Shown piece after piece: positions 35,331 through 43,397 of a stretch of DNA of 64,000 bases (position 1 is its first letter; each line of letters starts with the position of its first letter). Both the position numbers and the translations under genes were made by a program. The notes under the pieces are model-generated. The model had not been told where the DNA came from. It saw nothing but the letters and a program-made list of their open reading frames with translations, and made no database searches. Source of the DNA: Anaerolineae bacterium (GTDB taxonomy: Bacteria; Chloroflexota; Anaerolineae; Aggregatilineales; Phototrophicaceae); the NCBI GenBank assembly GCA_023382675.1, contig JAHDWN010000008.1:111322-175321 (forward strand), given 5' to 3'.

Positions 35331-36893
35331 ATGAAACGAGCACTGTTGTTTTTTAGCATGGTGATACTGCTGCTGCCGGGAATGCAAATCGGGGCACAGA
35401 CCACCGATGAGCCAATGAGTCTGGTTGATGCCATGCCGCGTGACTTCGATGAGGCTATGCTGGCGCACCTGACTGCCTATATTGAAGATGCGGTTGAGCG
35501 CTATGGAGTACCCGGTGCGTCCGTTGCCGTGGTCCAACATGGTAAGGTGATCTACACCAATGGTTTCGGCACGACTGAACTCAATGGTGATAGACCGGTC
35601 GATTCACAAACACTGTTCATGATCGGGTCAATTACCAAGTCAATGACCTCACTGGTGCTGGCAACAGAGGTCGATGCAGGACGGCTTACCTGGGACACCC
35701 CGGTGATGGACGTACTGCCCATGTTCGCCCTGTCTGATCCGGCAGTGACCCCACAGATTCGCGTGCGTGACCTGCTAAACATGACCAGCGGCGTCGCCCC
35801 CTACGACATGGTGGCGCTGTTGGACGATTTCACACCCGTAGACATGATGCACTACGTCGCGGGCATTCCGCTGCTGGCGCAGCCGGGAGAGCAGTACTAC
35901 TACAACAGCTTCATGGTATCGCTGGGGGGTCTGGCAGCGGCGAAAGCAAGTGGTGAAGCAAATGATGACCTGCTTGAGAACACGTACTTCGACCTCGTTC
36001 AGCAGCGCGTCTTCAATCCGTTGAACATGACCGCATCCACGTTCGACTTCGACTCAGCCCTAGCAGAAGAAAACCATTCTGTGTCTCATTCGATTGACAT
36101 TTTCACCGGTGAAACGGTGGCCGTTCCCGTTAACCTGGAACGCTTTGCTGGTTCGGTTAGTCCGGCAGGGGCGGTCTGGTCGAATGCCGAGGACATGGCA
36201 CGTTACCTGGTCATGCAGCAAACACGCGGTTTAGCCCCGGACGGCAGCCGCATTGTCTCGGAAGAAAACCTGCTGGCGACACAGAGCGTTGAATATGCCA
36301 ACCCAGATGGAAGCGGCGCTTATGGCATGGGCTGGGCGATTGATGATTATCATGGATTGAAGCAGGTAGGGCATGGTGGTGTCACTCTCGGATCGGTTAG
36401 CTATCTTGCTTTCCTGCCGGATGCCGATCTGGGGGTTGTAGTGCTTACCAATCATTTTCTGGCACTATTGGACTTCAGATATGCCGTGTCGGAGTACGTG
36501 TACGAACTCGCTTTTGACCTTGAACACACTGCCGATGCACGTCACTACGGTGCCTATGAGGAGGCGCTGGGCTTTTTATCACAGGCTGCCGACATGTTTC
36601 CGGTACGTCCTGTTACAGCAGATGAGGCGGCGGACTATGTCGGTACGTATGAACCGGGTTTTGCGGTTACATACGATGATGCCGGAGAACTGCTTTTGCA
36701 GACAGCGTTTGACGAACCGATTCACTTTCTGGCACTGGATGGTGAGGCGGGCGCGTTTTTCGGTACAGGTGCGATGAGCCTTACCACGCTGCGATTTGAA
36801 GTCGATAGTAACGGACAGGTCACGGCGCTGTTGTCCACACTCATCGATGACATGCAAGGTACGCCACCAGCACGACTGGAGAAAATCAATTAG
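35331..36893 (+). CDS. Serine beta-lactamase-family hydrolase 2
   Basis: A 520-residue secreted protein with a signal peptide (about 1-22, ending GAQ). The beta-lactamase/PBP fold has S100-I-T-K103, Y190-Y-N192 and HGGVTLG (KTG-equivalent triad region). After about residue 400 comes a C-terminal beta-rich domain rather than membrane helices, so unlike the first paralogue it should be soluble or loosely bound. Codon use and base composition are visibly less GC-rich than the hydrolase paralogues, suggesting separate origin. AAGGACA lies before ATG. Probably transcribed from element H. Confidence 0.87.
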   Translation: MKRALLFFSMVILLLPGMQIGAQTTDEPMSLVDAMPRDFDEAMLAHLTAYIEDAVERYGVPGASVAVVQHGKVIYTNGFGTTELNGDRPVDSQTLFMIGSITKSMTSLVLATEVDAGRLTWDTPVMDVLPMFALSDPAVTPQIRVRDLLNMTSGVAPYDMVALLDDFTPVDMMHYVAGIPLLAQPGEQYYYNSFMVSLGGLAAAKASGEANDDLLENTYFDLVQQRVFNPLNMTASTFDFDSALAEENHSVSHSIDIFTGETVAVPVNLERFAGSVSPAGAVWSNAEDMARYLVMQQTRGLAPDGSRIVSEENLLATQSVEYANPDGSGAYGMGWAIDDYHGLKQVGHGGVTLGSVSYLAFLPDADLGVVVLTNHFLALLDFRYAVSEYVYELAFDLEHTADARHYGAYEEALGFLSQAADMFPVRPVTADEAADYVGTYEPGFAVTYDDAGELLLQTAFDEPIHFLALDGEAGAFFGTGAMSLTTLRFEVDSNGQVTALLSTLIDDMQGTPPARLEKIN

Positions 36894-36911
36894 GTAAATT
36901 CACCAACCGAC

Positions 36912-36935
36912 GGGGCACATAGATGCCCCATTTTT
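36912..36935 (+). terminator. Rho-independent terminator
   Basis: GGGGCA and TGCCCC form a six-pair stem with a six-base loop, followed by ATTTTTG. Confidence 0.85.
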
Positions 36936-37046
36936 GTTTCTGGATTCCGCCCAAAGAATAGCGATATTTGAGAGGCTTGGCGATGGATGTAGACCGGTGG
37001 CCTGCCAACTGCTACCCGAGGGGCGCTCACTAATTGCCCCGGCCAA

Positions 37047-37115
37047 CAATCAACCCTCAGATACGCCTTTCGGCTACCCGCAATCAACCCCTTTGCCGCC
37101 TAACGTAGAGCTATC
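37047..37115 (+). promoter_or_regulatory. Island cis element I (two boxes)
   Basis: CAATCAACCC at 37047 and 37081 (34 bp). The element and its flank match element G almost base for base (CCGGCCAACAATCAACCCTC start; TAGAGCTATCGAAA end), indicating a recently copied promoter segment. Confidence 0.85.
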
Positions 37116-37139
37116 GAAACGTCAGCAAGAAGGGAAAAC

Positions 37140-38192
37140 ATGATGAGTACGATTACGTCGTCTGGTGACGCATCTGTAGAGTTGCACGACCAACAGCACA
37201 AGCGCGGCTGCCTGTTCTACGTGAAGCGTGGACTCCTGGCAGTAGTCATCCTGTTGGTTGCGCTGCCGGTACTCGGCTTCACCTACCAGGCAATCATGGC
37301 CCCCGGCGATGCCGAGCGCTACCCGCCCATCGGCCAGATGGTGGACGTTGGCGGGCACCGCCTGCACATTTACTGCGAGGGCGAAGGCAGTCCCACCGTC
37401 ATACTGGAGGGTGGAGCAGGCGTGGCAGCACTGTCCTGGTATTTGACCCAACCGCTGATCGCGGAACACACGCGTGTCTGTGCCTATGACCGCGCTGGCC
37501 TCGGCTGGAGCGAACTCGGCACCCCGCCGTATACCCCCGAAAGTACGGCCCGTGATTTACATACGCTGCTCGGCAACGCGGGCATCGAGCCGCCGTATGT
37601 CCTGGTGGGACACTCTGTTGGCGGTAAGCATATCCGCATGTTTACCGAACTGTATCCCGATGAGGTCGTTGGGCTCGTCTTTGAAGATGCCCGGCACGAG
37701 TCGGCTGATCCAGTCAGAACGCAGGCGGAGTATGAAGCGGATTCGGCGGCCTATGAATCGGGACTTAATTTCTATCGTGTCCTGCGGGATCTGGGTGTGG
37801 TACGACTATTCGCTGTTCCATTAAGCCGTTCGATGGCTCCGTCAATGAACTACTTGCCTGATGACGTGGTCTACCGCCTGGCATTGTTCGAGGTCGAAGA
37901 GGACACGCTGCAATCCAAGATCGATACCCATGACATCTTAAGCAATGACCTGCTCAGCAATGCGCGTCCACTTGGCGATCTGCCCCTCGTCGTCCTGACG
38001 TCAACACAGGGGTTGGAAATGCAGGAGGGCTGGGACGCGGCGCAGCAGAATCTCGTCGCGCTGTCAACGAACAGTCAGTGGATCGTCGTCGACAGCAGAC
38101 ATGACATTCACATTGACCAGCCGCAGCAGGTTGCCGATGCTGTAATGAGCGTGATCGCATCTGCCCGCAGCGGCGCGCCGCTGGCGCAGTAA
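37140..38192 (+). CDS. Membrane-anchored alpha/beta hydrolase, paralogue 6
   Basis: A 350-residue paralogue: anchor KRGCLFYVKRGLLAVVILLV, elbow VGHSVGG with the nucleophile Ser, probable catalytic His near VDSRHDIHIDQPQQ, and C-terminus ASARSGAPLAQ. Two adjacent ATGs (37140, 37143) follow AAGGG; either is acceptable. The residue after the elbow (KHIRMFTELYPDEV) matches paralogue 5, but the lid region is unique. Single-gene unit under element I. Confidence 0.85.
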   Translation: MMSTITSSGDASVELHDQQHKRGCLFYVKRGLLAVVILLVALPVLGFTYQAIMAPGDAERYPPIGQMVDVGGHRLHIYCEGEGSPTVILEGGAGVAALSWYLTQPLIAEHTRVCAYDRAGLGWSELGTPPYTPESTARDLHTLLGNAGIEPPYVLVGHSVGGKHIRMFTELYPDEVVGLVFEDARHESADPVRTQAEYEADSAAYESGLNFYRVLRDLGVVRLFAVPLSRSMAPSMNYLPDDVVYRLALFEVEEDTLQSKIDTHDILSNDLLSNARPLGDLPLVVLTSTQGLEMQEGWDAAQQNLVALSTNSQWIVVDSRHDIHIDQPQQVADAVMSVIASARSGAPLAQ

Positions 38193-38200
38193 TCAGGTGG

Positions 38201-38228
38201 TGGAGGGGGTGATGCTGATCGCCCCTCC
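38201..38228 (+). terminator. Perfect seven-base-pair hairpin before element J
   Basis: GGAGGGG and CCCCTCC pair around a 14-base loop; the first box of element J starts three bases later. No T-run. Confidence 0.5.
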
Positions 38229-38230
38229 AG

Positions 38231-38300
38231 CAATCAACCCTGGATACGCCTCTGGAATACCCACAATCAACCTCTTTGCTACCGAAAGTGGCGGTAGCGA
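38231..38300 (+). promoter_or_regulatory. Island cis element J (two boxes)
   Basis: CAATCAACCC at 38231 and CAATCAACCT at 38264 (33 bp), with ATACGCCTCTGGAATACCCA between. The tail is TTTGCTACCGAAAGTGGCGG. Confidence 0.75.
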
Positions 38301-38324
38301 ACAGTTTGTACCCAAGAAGGAGAA

Positions 38325-40319
38325 ATGATGATGAACTGGATGAGATTATCCGGTACAAATGGGGCAGCTCGAAGAACTATCGGTGGAATGCTGATCGTCG
38401 GTCTGGTCTTGTTGCTGAACATCACGGCTGTACCTGCGATGGCACAGGATGTTGTTGCACCGGGTCACTTCGAGGAAGCGGAATGCCCCATGATGCTGCC
38501 GGGCGATATCAATGTCACCTGCGGCTATCTGAGCGTGCCAGAAGTGCATGAGAATGGCAACAGCCGGACGATCAGGCTGGCGGTGGCAATCCTCCACAGC
38601 CGCAGTGACCATCCGCAGCAGGACCCGGTGGTGCATCTGCATGGCGGCCCCGGCCAGGGCGATCTGCTGCGCATCTTTGGCTACTTGAACTCCTCGTTTC
38701 TGAACGAACGCGACCTGATCCTGATGGATCAGCGCGGTGTCGGCTTTTCCGAACCGGCGCTGCACTGCTCTGAAGTCGATGAGGCCACGCTGAACAGCCT
38801 GATGGCTGGGGCCAGCCGAGAAGATCTGATCGCTGGCGATGTCGCGGCGGCAGCCGCCTGCCGTGACCGTCTGCAAAACCAAGGCGTCATCCTCGATGCC
38901 TACAACACGCTGCAAAGTGCCGCCGATTTTGAGAGCCTGCGTCTTGCTCTGGGTTATGAGCGGTGGAACTTGTACGGGACTTCGTACGGCACGCTGCTCG
39001 CGCAGACCATGATGCGCCTTTACCCGGACACGATTCGCAGTGTCACGCTGGAAGCGACCATGCCGCTGCAACAAACTGCCGAAGAAACTACCATGTTCGG
39101 ACGCGCTTTGAATGCAGTGTTCACCGGCTGTGCGAGCGATGCGGCCTGTAATGCAGCCTACCCTGTACTGGAGGAACAATTCCGCGCAGCGGTGGAACGG
39201 CTCAATGTGCAGCCTGTAACCCTGAGCGTGCAAATCGTTCAGAATGGTGGATTCATCGAGGTCCCGATGGACGGGCAGTTGTTCGCCAACATTCTGTTCA
39301 ATCAACTGTACTCACCCGCCGGCATTGCCTTTGTTCCCTTCATGATCGACCAGGCCGCCAATGGCAACGGACAGGTGATGACCATCCCCGCATCGCAACT
39401 ATTCCGCTTACTGCGCAGCGGGATTGACACGGGAGCCAGGCTATCCGTTACCTGCCAGGATATTTTGCCATTCGCTCCTGAGGAGGATGGGGCAACGACC
39501 GCTCAGGCGTATCCGTATCTCGCAGGCGTTCAAATCATCACTTCGTGGTCAATCCATCAAGTCTGTCAAACATGGGGAGTCCCGGCGCAAAACTCCGATT
39601 TCGCGCAGCCAGTGAACAGCACAATTCCTACCCTGCTCCTACACGGGCAGTACGACCCACGCCTGACAACCGAATACGATGTTCAGGTTGCGCAGACTCT
39701 GCCGAATAGCTATGTCTACGTCGTTCCCGCAGTGAGTCATCAGGCGCTGTTAGCCTCGCCCTGTGCACAAGCTATCGCAACGGCCTTCGTCAGCAACCCC
39801 ATCCAGGAACCCGGGTCAGATTGTCTGACCGCAGTCCCTGCGCCCGCCTGGATTCTGCCAAGCGAAGTTCATGCCACACCAGCGATGGTGAACCTGATAC
39901 AGGCAACAATGGAGCCTCTGAACCCGCTGATGCTCATGCTGGTCGTGATCTGTTTGCTGGTCTTCGCCGCGGCACTGATCCGTGCTGTGCGCGTAACAAC
40001 GCTAGAGCCTGCGATTCGCTGGCTGTCGGCGCTGGTTGCGCTGTCAGGCATGGTCACACTGCTGGTCTTGATCGCCCTGATCCTCTCGACCCTGGGCAAC
40101 AGCACACTCATCGGTTTCGGTATCCCCGGCAGCATGGCCTGGATTCGCTTCCTGCCGCTGGTGGTGGGCGTAGTTGCGGCCGTGTTCGTCGTGCTGGTGG
40201 GTCTTCAATGGCTGCGCCGCACTTCAGAGTCAACCCGAAGTGTCATTCTCACTTCAGTGGTCGCCATCGCCGGGCTGTACGTAAGTGCCTGGCTGCTGAC
40301 ACTCGGTTTTCTGCCTTAA
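38325..40319 (+). CDS. S33-type alpha/beta-hydrolase peptidase with C-terminal membrane helices
   Basis: A 664-residue protein with a signal peptide (about 15-38), then a proline-iminopeptidase/TAP-like S33 domain. Visible are oxyanion loop HLHGGPGQGD, DQRGVGFSEPAL, nucleophile elbow YGTSYGTLLAQ, catalytic Asp region LLHGQYDPRLT and His in PAVSHQALL. The TAP-like C-terminal portion has paired Cys. From about residue 525 four hydrophobic helices follow, an unusual addition that should tether the enzyme to the membrane. AAGGAG precedes the ATG triplet at 38325. Likely an aminopeptidase or ester hydrolase acting outside the cell membrane. Confidence 0.86.
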   Translation: MMMNWMRLSGTNGAARRTIGGMLIVGLVLLLNITAVPAMAQDVVAPGHFEEAECPMMLPGDINVTCGYLSVPEVHENGNSRTIRLAVAILHSRSDHPQQDPVVHLHGGPGQGDLLRIFGYLNSSFLNERDLILMDQRGVGFSEPALHCSEVDEATLNSLMAGASREDLIAGDVAAAAACRDRLQNQGVILDAYNTLQSAADFESLRLALGYERWNLYGTSYGTLLAQTMMRLYPDTIRSVTLEATMPLQQTAEETTMFGRALNAVFTGCASDAACNAAYPVLEEQFRAAVERLNVQPVTLSVQIVQNGGFIEVPMDGQLFANILFNQLYSPAGIAFVPFMIDQAANGNGQVMTIPASQLFRLLRSGIDTGARLSVTCQDILPFAPEEDGATTAQAYPYLAGVQIITSWSIHQVCQTWGVPAQNSDFAQPVNSTIPTLLLHGQYDPRLTTEYDVQVAQTLPNSYVYVVPAVSHQALLASPCAQAIATAFVSNPIQEPGSDCLTAVPAPAWILPSEVHATPAMVNLIQATMEPLNPLMLMLVVICLLVFAAALIRAVRVTTLEPAIRWLSALVALSGMVTLLVLIALILSTLGNSTLIGFGIPGSMAWIRFLPLVVGVVAAVFVVLVGLQWLRRTSESTRSVILTSVVAIAGLYVSAWLLTLGFLP

Positions 40320-40370
40320 CCCGGCCCATGCAAAAACAAGGGAGTCTGCGATTGAAGCGGCTCCCCCCAA

Positions 40371-40440
40371 CAATCAACCCCCTGAATACGCCTTTTGGCT
40401 ACCCGCAATCAACCGCTTTGCCGCCTAGAGTGATTATGTC
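40371..40440 (+). promoter_or_regulatory. Island cis element K (two boxes)
   Basis: CAATCAACCC at 40371 and CAATCAACCG at 40406 (35 bp), with ATACGCCTTTTGGCTACCCG between and TTTGCCGCCTAGAGTGATTA after. It precedes the last unit of the island. Confidence 0.8.
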
Positions 40441-40467
40441 CGGTGGTTAGTTCTCAGGAGACAACCC

Positions 40468-41286
40468 ATGTCAACTACATCGCAGCCGCTCTTGATCAAA
40501 TTCGCGGTCATCGTCGTCATCTGGTATCTGGCATTGGCCTACTTGCCACAAATCGCTGGCACCTGTTTCGACGGCGAGTGCGGTTTCAGCACCGGCGAGA
40601 TCGTCATCTCTTTTGCGATTCCGCTGGCAGTTATCGTCGCGTCCGTGCTGCTGGAAATGGGTCTGTATAAGAAAAACCTGTCACAGGCACTCAGCGACAT
40701 CGGTCTGACCCGCTTCAGTTGGGCAGGCATCCGCAGCGCAGCGATCTACATGCTGCCGCTGCTCGTCTTCTTCCCGCTGTTTGCGCTGCTGACGAATACC
40801 CCGCTGGCGACGCAACCCAACTGGCAATGGCGCCTCATGAACGTCTTGTTCATCAATGGCATCGCCGAGGAAGTCATGATGCGCGGGTTTGTCTTCCGGC
40901 ATCTGCGCGAAGGACGCTCCTTCTGGCGCGCGGCGGCGCTCTCAACAGCCTATTTCGCAGCCTACCATCTGGTGTTGATCTTCACCGCAGGGCCACTGAT
41001 TGGCATGATCGCCGTCGTGATTGCTATCCCTGCCGGCTTTCTTACAGCCTACGTCTATGAGCGAGGCAGCAATACCGTCTGGGGTTCTGCACTGTTCCAC
41101 ATGCTGTACAACGGCCCGGCGTTTGTCTTCGCCGTTCCGTCCGATGTTCAGCCTGCCGCCAGTTCCCTATATCTCGTTGTGGGCATCCTGATTTCTAGTT
41201 TCGTCGTGGTGCGGGCCTACCGTGCCGGCTACGAGCGTGGGGAAGTACAAACGATTCGTCAACCTGGTGTTGTCGGCAGCGCATAG
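40468..41286 (+). CDS. CPBP family intramembrane metalloprotease 3
   Basis: A 272-residue multi-pass protein with CPBP motifs GIAEEVMMRGFVFRHL, YFAAYHLVLIF and ALFHMLYNGPAFVF. It is a different branch from the two CPBP proteases at 29.8-31.4 kb (MMRG rather than GWRG). AGGAG lies eight bases before the ATG. It leads a probable four-gene unit with a small protein and an ABC exporter, so it may process or protect against what that exporter handles (inference). Confidence 0.86.
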   Translation: MSTTSQPLLIKFAVIVVIWYLALAYLPQIAGTCFDGECGFSTGEIVISFAIPLAVIVASVLLEMGLYKKNLSQALSDIGLTRFSWAGIRSAAIYMLPLLVFFPLFALLTNTPLATQPNWQWRLMNVLFINGIAEEVMMRGFVFRHLREGRSFWRAAALSTAYFAAYHLVLIFTAGPLIGMIAVVIAIPAGFLTAYVYERGSNTVWGSALFHMLYNGPAFVFAVPSDVQPAASSLYLVVGILISSFVVVRAYRAGYERGEVQTIRQPGVVGSA

Positions 41287-41297
41287 ACGAGAAAGCG

Positions 41298-41552
41298 ATG
41301 AGAGCAATAGCGATGACACTCTACTACGAAATCCGCGTCAAAGGGCACCTGGACAAGTCCTGGGCAGATTGGTTCGAAGGGCTGGCGATCAGCCACAAAG
41401 ACCACGGAGAAACGCTGCTGTCCGGCCCCTTGACCGACCAGGCAGCACTGCACGGCCTGCTCAACCGCCTGCGCGGCCTCGGCATCGAGCTGATCGCAGT
41501 GAACCCGATTGACGATGCAGACACGAACTGCGAGGAGGATGCCGATGAATGA
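41298..41552 (+). CDS. Small soluble conserved-type protein
   Basis: An 84-residue protein, or 79 from a second ATG at 41313. The sequence TLYYEIRVKGHLDKSWADWF and LSGPLTDQAALHGLLNRLRG is strongly protein-like. It resembles small proteins often found in Chloroflexota genomes, with a ferredoxin-like beta-alpha-beta pattern; function is unknown. The tail is acidic. It is 11 bp downstream of the CPBP gene and in the same unit. Confidence 0.72.
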   Translation: MRAIAMTLYYEIRVKGHLDKSWADWFEGLAISHKDHGETLLSGPLTDQAALHGLLNRLRGLGIELIAVNPIDDADTNCEEDADE

Positions 41553-41627
41553 ATAAGACTTCAGCACACCTGCAAGAGAAGCTATCACCAGATTGCTCTG
41601 AGTTTCGCGAAGGAGGAGGAACACATT

Positions 41628-42596
41628 ATGAGCGACACGAATACGCTCGTCATCAATACCCAGGGCCTGACCAAGGCCTACAAAGGGGTCAACGCTCTGC
41701 AATCGCTCGACCTGAAAGTGCCCAAGCATTCGATCTTCGGCTTTTTAGGCCCGAACGGCGCGGGCAAGACGACCGCGATCAAACTGCTATTGGGGCTGGC
41801 CCGCCCGACCAGCGGCAGCGCCTCTGTCTTCGGGCTGGATATCGTCAACGACAGTACGGAGATTCGCAAGCGCGTCGGTTATCTGGCGCAGGACCCGCGC
41901 TACTACGAAGGCATGACCGCCCGCCAGATACTGCGCTTCACCGCTCGCTTCTTCTACAGCGGCCCGACGGCTGTCATCGAAGAACGTATCGACAATACGC
42001 TGGACCTGGTAGGGTTGGAAGATAAAGCCGATCGCCCGATCAAAGGCTTTTCCGGCGGCGAACGCCAGCGGCTCGGCATCGCCCAGGCGCAGATCAACTA
42101 TCCCGACCTGCTGATCCTGGACGAACCGGCGGCGGCGCTCGACCCGATGGGCCGCCACGACGTGCTCGAAGTGATGGAACGGCTGCGCAAGCACACCACT
42201 ATCTTCTACTCGACGCACATCCTGAGTGACGTGCAGCGCGTTAGCGACACGGTCGCCATCCTCAAGAAAGGCCAGTTGATCGCGCAGGCGCCGATTGAGC
42301 AACTTCTGGCCGGGAATGATGGCGTGGTCTACACCATCGGCATCAAGGGGCGCTTGAATGGCGCACAGGCACGCGTGTCCAGCCAACCCTGGGTCACGGC
42401 TGTCAACGCACTGCCAGGCAGCAATGGACATGCGCAGTGGCAGGTCAGCGTATCAGACGAAGACGCCGCCGAAAGTCAACTCCTGCGGCTGATCCTGGAG
42501 GATGGCGAACTGACCGTGACCGAGTTCGGACGCAAGAAGCACGACCTGGAAGAGGTTTTCATGAGTATCGTGGGGGAGGAGCAATATGTCCGCTAA
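41628..42596 (+). CDS. ABC transporter ATP-binding protein (ABC-2 type exporter)
   Basis: A 322-residue ATPase of the drug/lantibiotic exporter group. Walker A is LGPNGAGKTTAIKLL, signature FSGGERQRLGIAQ, and Walker B LLILDEPAAALDP, followed by the His switch FYSTHILSD. The C-terminal 90 residues form the usual accessory domain. GGAGGAGG lies eight bases before ATG. It overlaps the permease gene by 11 bases, so the two form one transporter. Substrate is not indicated. Confidence 0.92.
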   Translation: MSDTNTLVINTQGLTKAYKGVNALQSLDLKVPKHSIFGFLGPNGAGKTTAIKLLLGLARPTSGSASVFGLDIVNDSTEIRKRVGYLAQDPRYYEGMTARQILRFTARFFYSGPTAVIEERIDNTLDLVGLEDKADRPIKGFSGGERQRLGIAQAQINYPDLLILDEPAAALDPMGRHDVLEVMERLRKHTTIFYSTHILSDVQRVSDTVAILKKGQLIAQAPIEQLLAGNDGVVYTIGIKGRLNGAQARVSSQPWVTAVNALPGSNGHAQWQVSVSDEDAAESQLLRLILEDGELTVTEFGRKKHDLEEVFMSIVGEEQYVR

Positions 42597-43396
42597 CACA
42601 GCATTCCAATCGGTCGATGAAAAGGGCTGGCGCAGAGGTTTTGCCAACCTGCTGCGGCACGAGAGTGCCACCTGGTGGCGTACCCGTCGCTGGTGGATCA
42701 ATATCCTGATCTGGCTGGTCATCGCGAATGGGACGCTGTTCGCCATGCTCTCGACGTCCGGGCCTGATTCGGGCGTGCCAACGACGCCAGAACAAAGACT
42801 GACCGAGGCCACAATGGTCTTCATGGTCATGGCCGGCATCTTCGGCACCGTCGGCGCGATCATCGCCATGCAGGGCAGTGTCATCGACGAGAAGAAGAGC
42901 GGCACAGCAGCCTGGATTATGTCTAAACCCGCGTCGCGCCCTGCGTTCGTGTTGGCAAAGCTGGTCGCGAACACGCTCGCGCTGCTGATTATCGTCCTGG
43001 TCGTGCAGTGCGATCATGTACGTTCAGATCGCGACAGCCACGGGCATGGCGCTGCCGCTCGGCCCGTTTATAGCGGGGATAGCGGTGCTCGCGCTGCACA
43101 TGCTCTTCTACATCACGCTGACGGTCATGCTGGGTACTATCTTCAACGATCGCGGTCCGGTCGTCGGCATCCCAATCGGCTTCTTATTCGCCTCGATGTT
43201 TCTGTTGGGGGTCGTTGGGGATCTGGCCTACGTCATGCCCTGGCTGCTCGTCCCAACCGGGAACAGTCAGGGACTCGCCGTCCTGGTGGTGCTGGGCCAA
43301 CCGCTGCCGTCGATTGTGCCCATCGTGGCGACGGCCATCTGGAGTGCCATCTTTGTCGGTGTGGCGCTGTGGCGCTTTCAACGCGATGAGTTCTAA
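42586..43396 (+). pseudogene. ABC-2 type permease, interrupted by a frameshift
   Basis: The frame from ATG 42586 codes for an ABC-2 permease up to about residue 142 (WWINILIWLVIANGTLF; SVIDEKKSGTAAWIMSKPAS; LALLIIVLVVQ). After 43010 it loses membrane character. From 43016 the next frame carries the missing rest (ATGMALPLGPFIAGIAVLAL and further helices) to a TAA at 43394. The join is at GTGCAGTGCGATCATG; restoring a lost GC dinucleotide (TGCGCG to TGCG) gives an uninterrupted ~270-residue protein. Either the exporter is inactivated or this is a sequence error. The ATPase partner is intact, and the terminator downstream is preserved. Confidence 0.8.
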
Positions 43397-43397
43397 T

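Noticed and set aside
28078..36893. Antibiotic-resistance beta-lactamases
   Set aside because: SxxK and YxN are present, but the C-terminal membrane or beta domains and low-specificity family pattern point to esterase/peptidase-type relatives.
22794..40440. Recurring CAATCAACCC boxes as a CRISPR array or REP elements
   Set aside because: Copies are kilobases apart, always in the same place relative to gene starts, and come as pairs with conserved flanks. That fits promoter elements, not arrays or random palindromic repeats.
43016..43396. A separate small membrane protein gene after the ABC permease
   Set aside because: It lacks its own ribosome site, overlaps the permease frame and supplies exactly the missing C-terminal helices, so it is the shifted end of the same gene.
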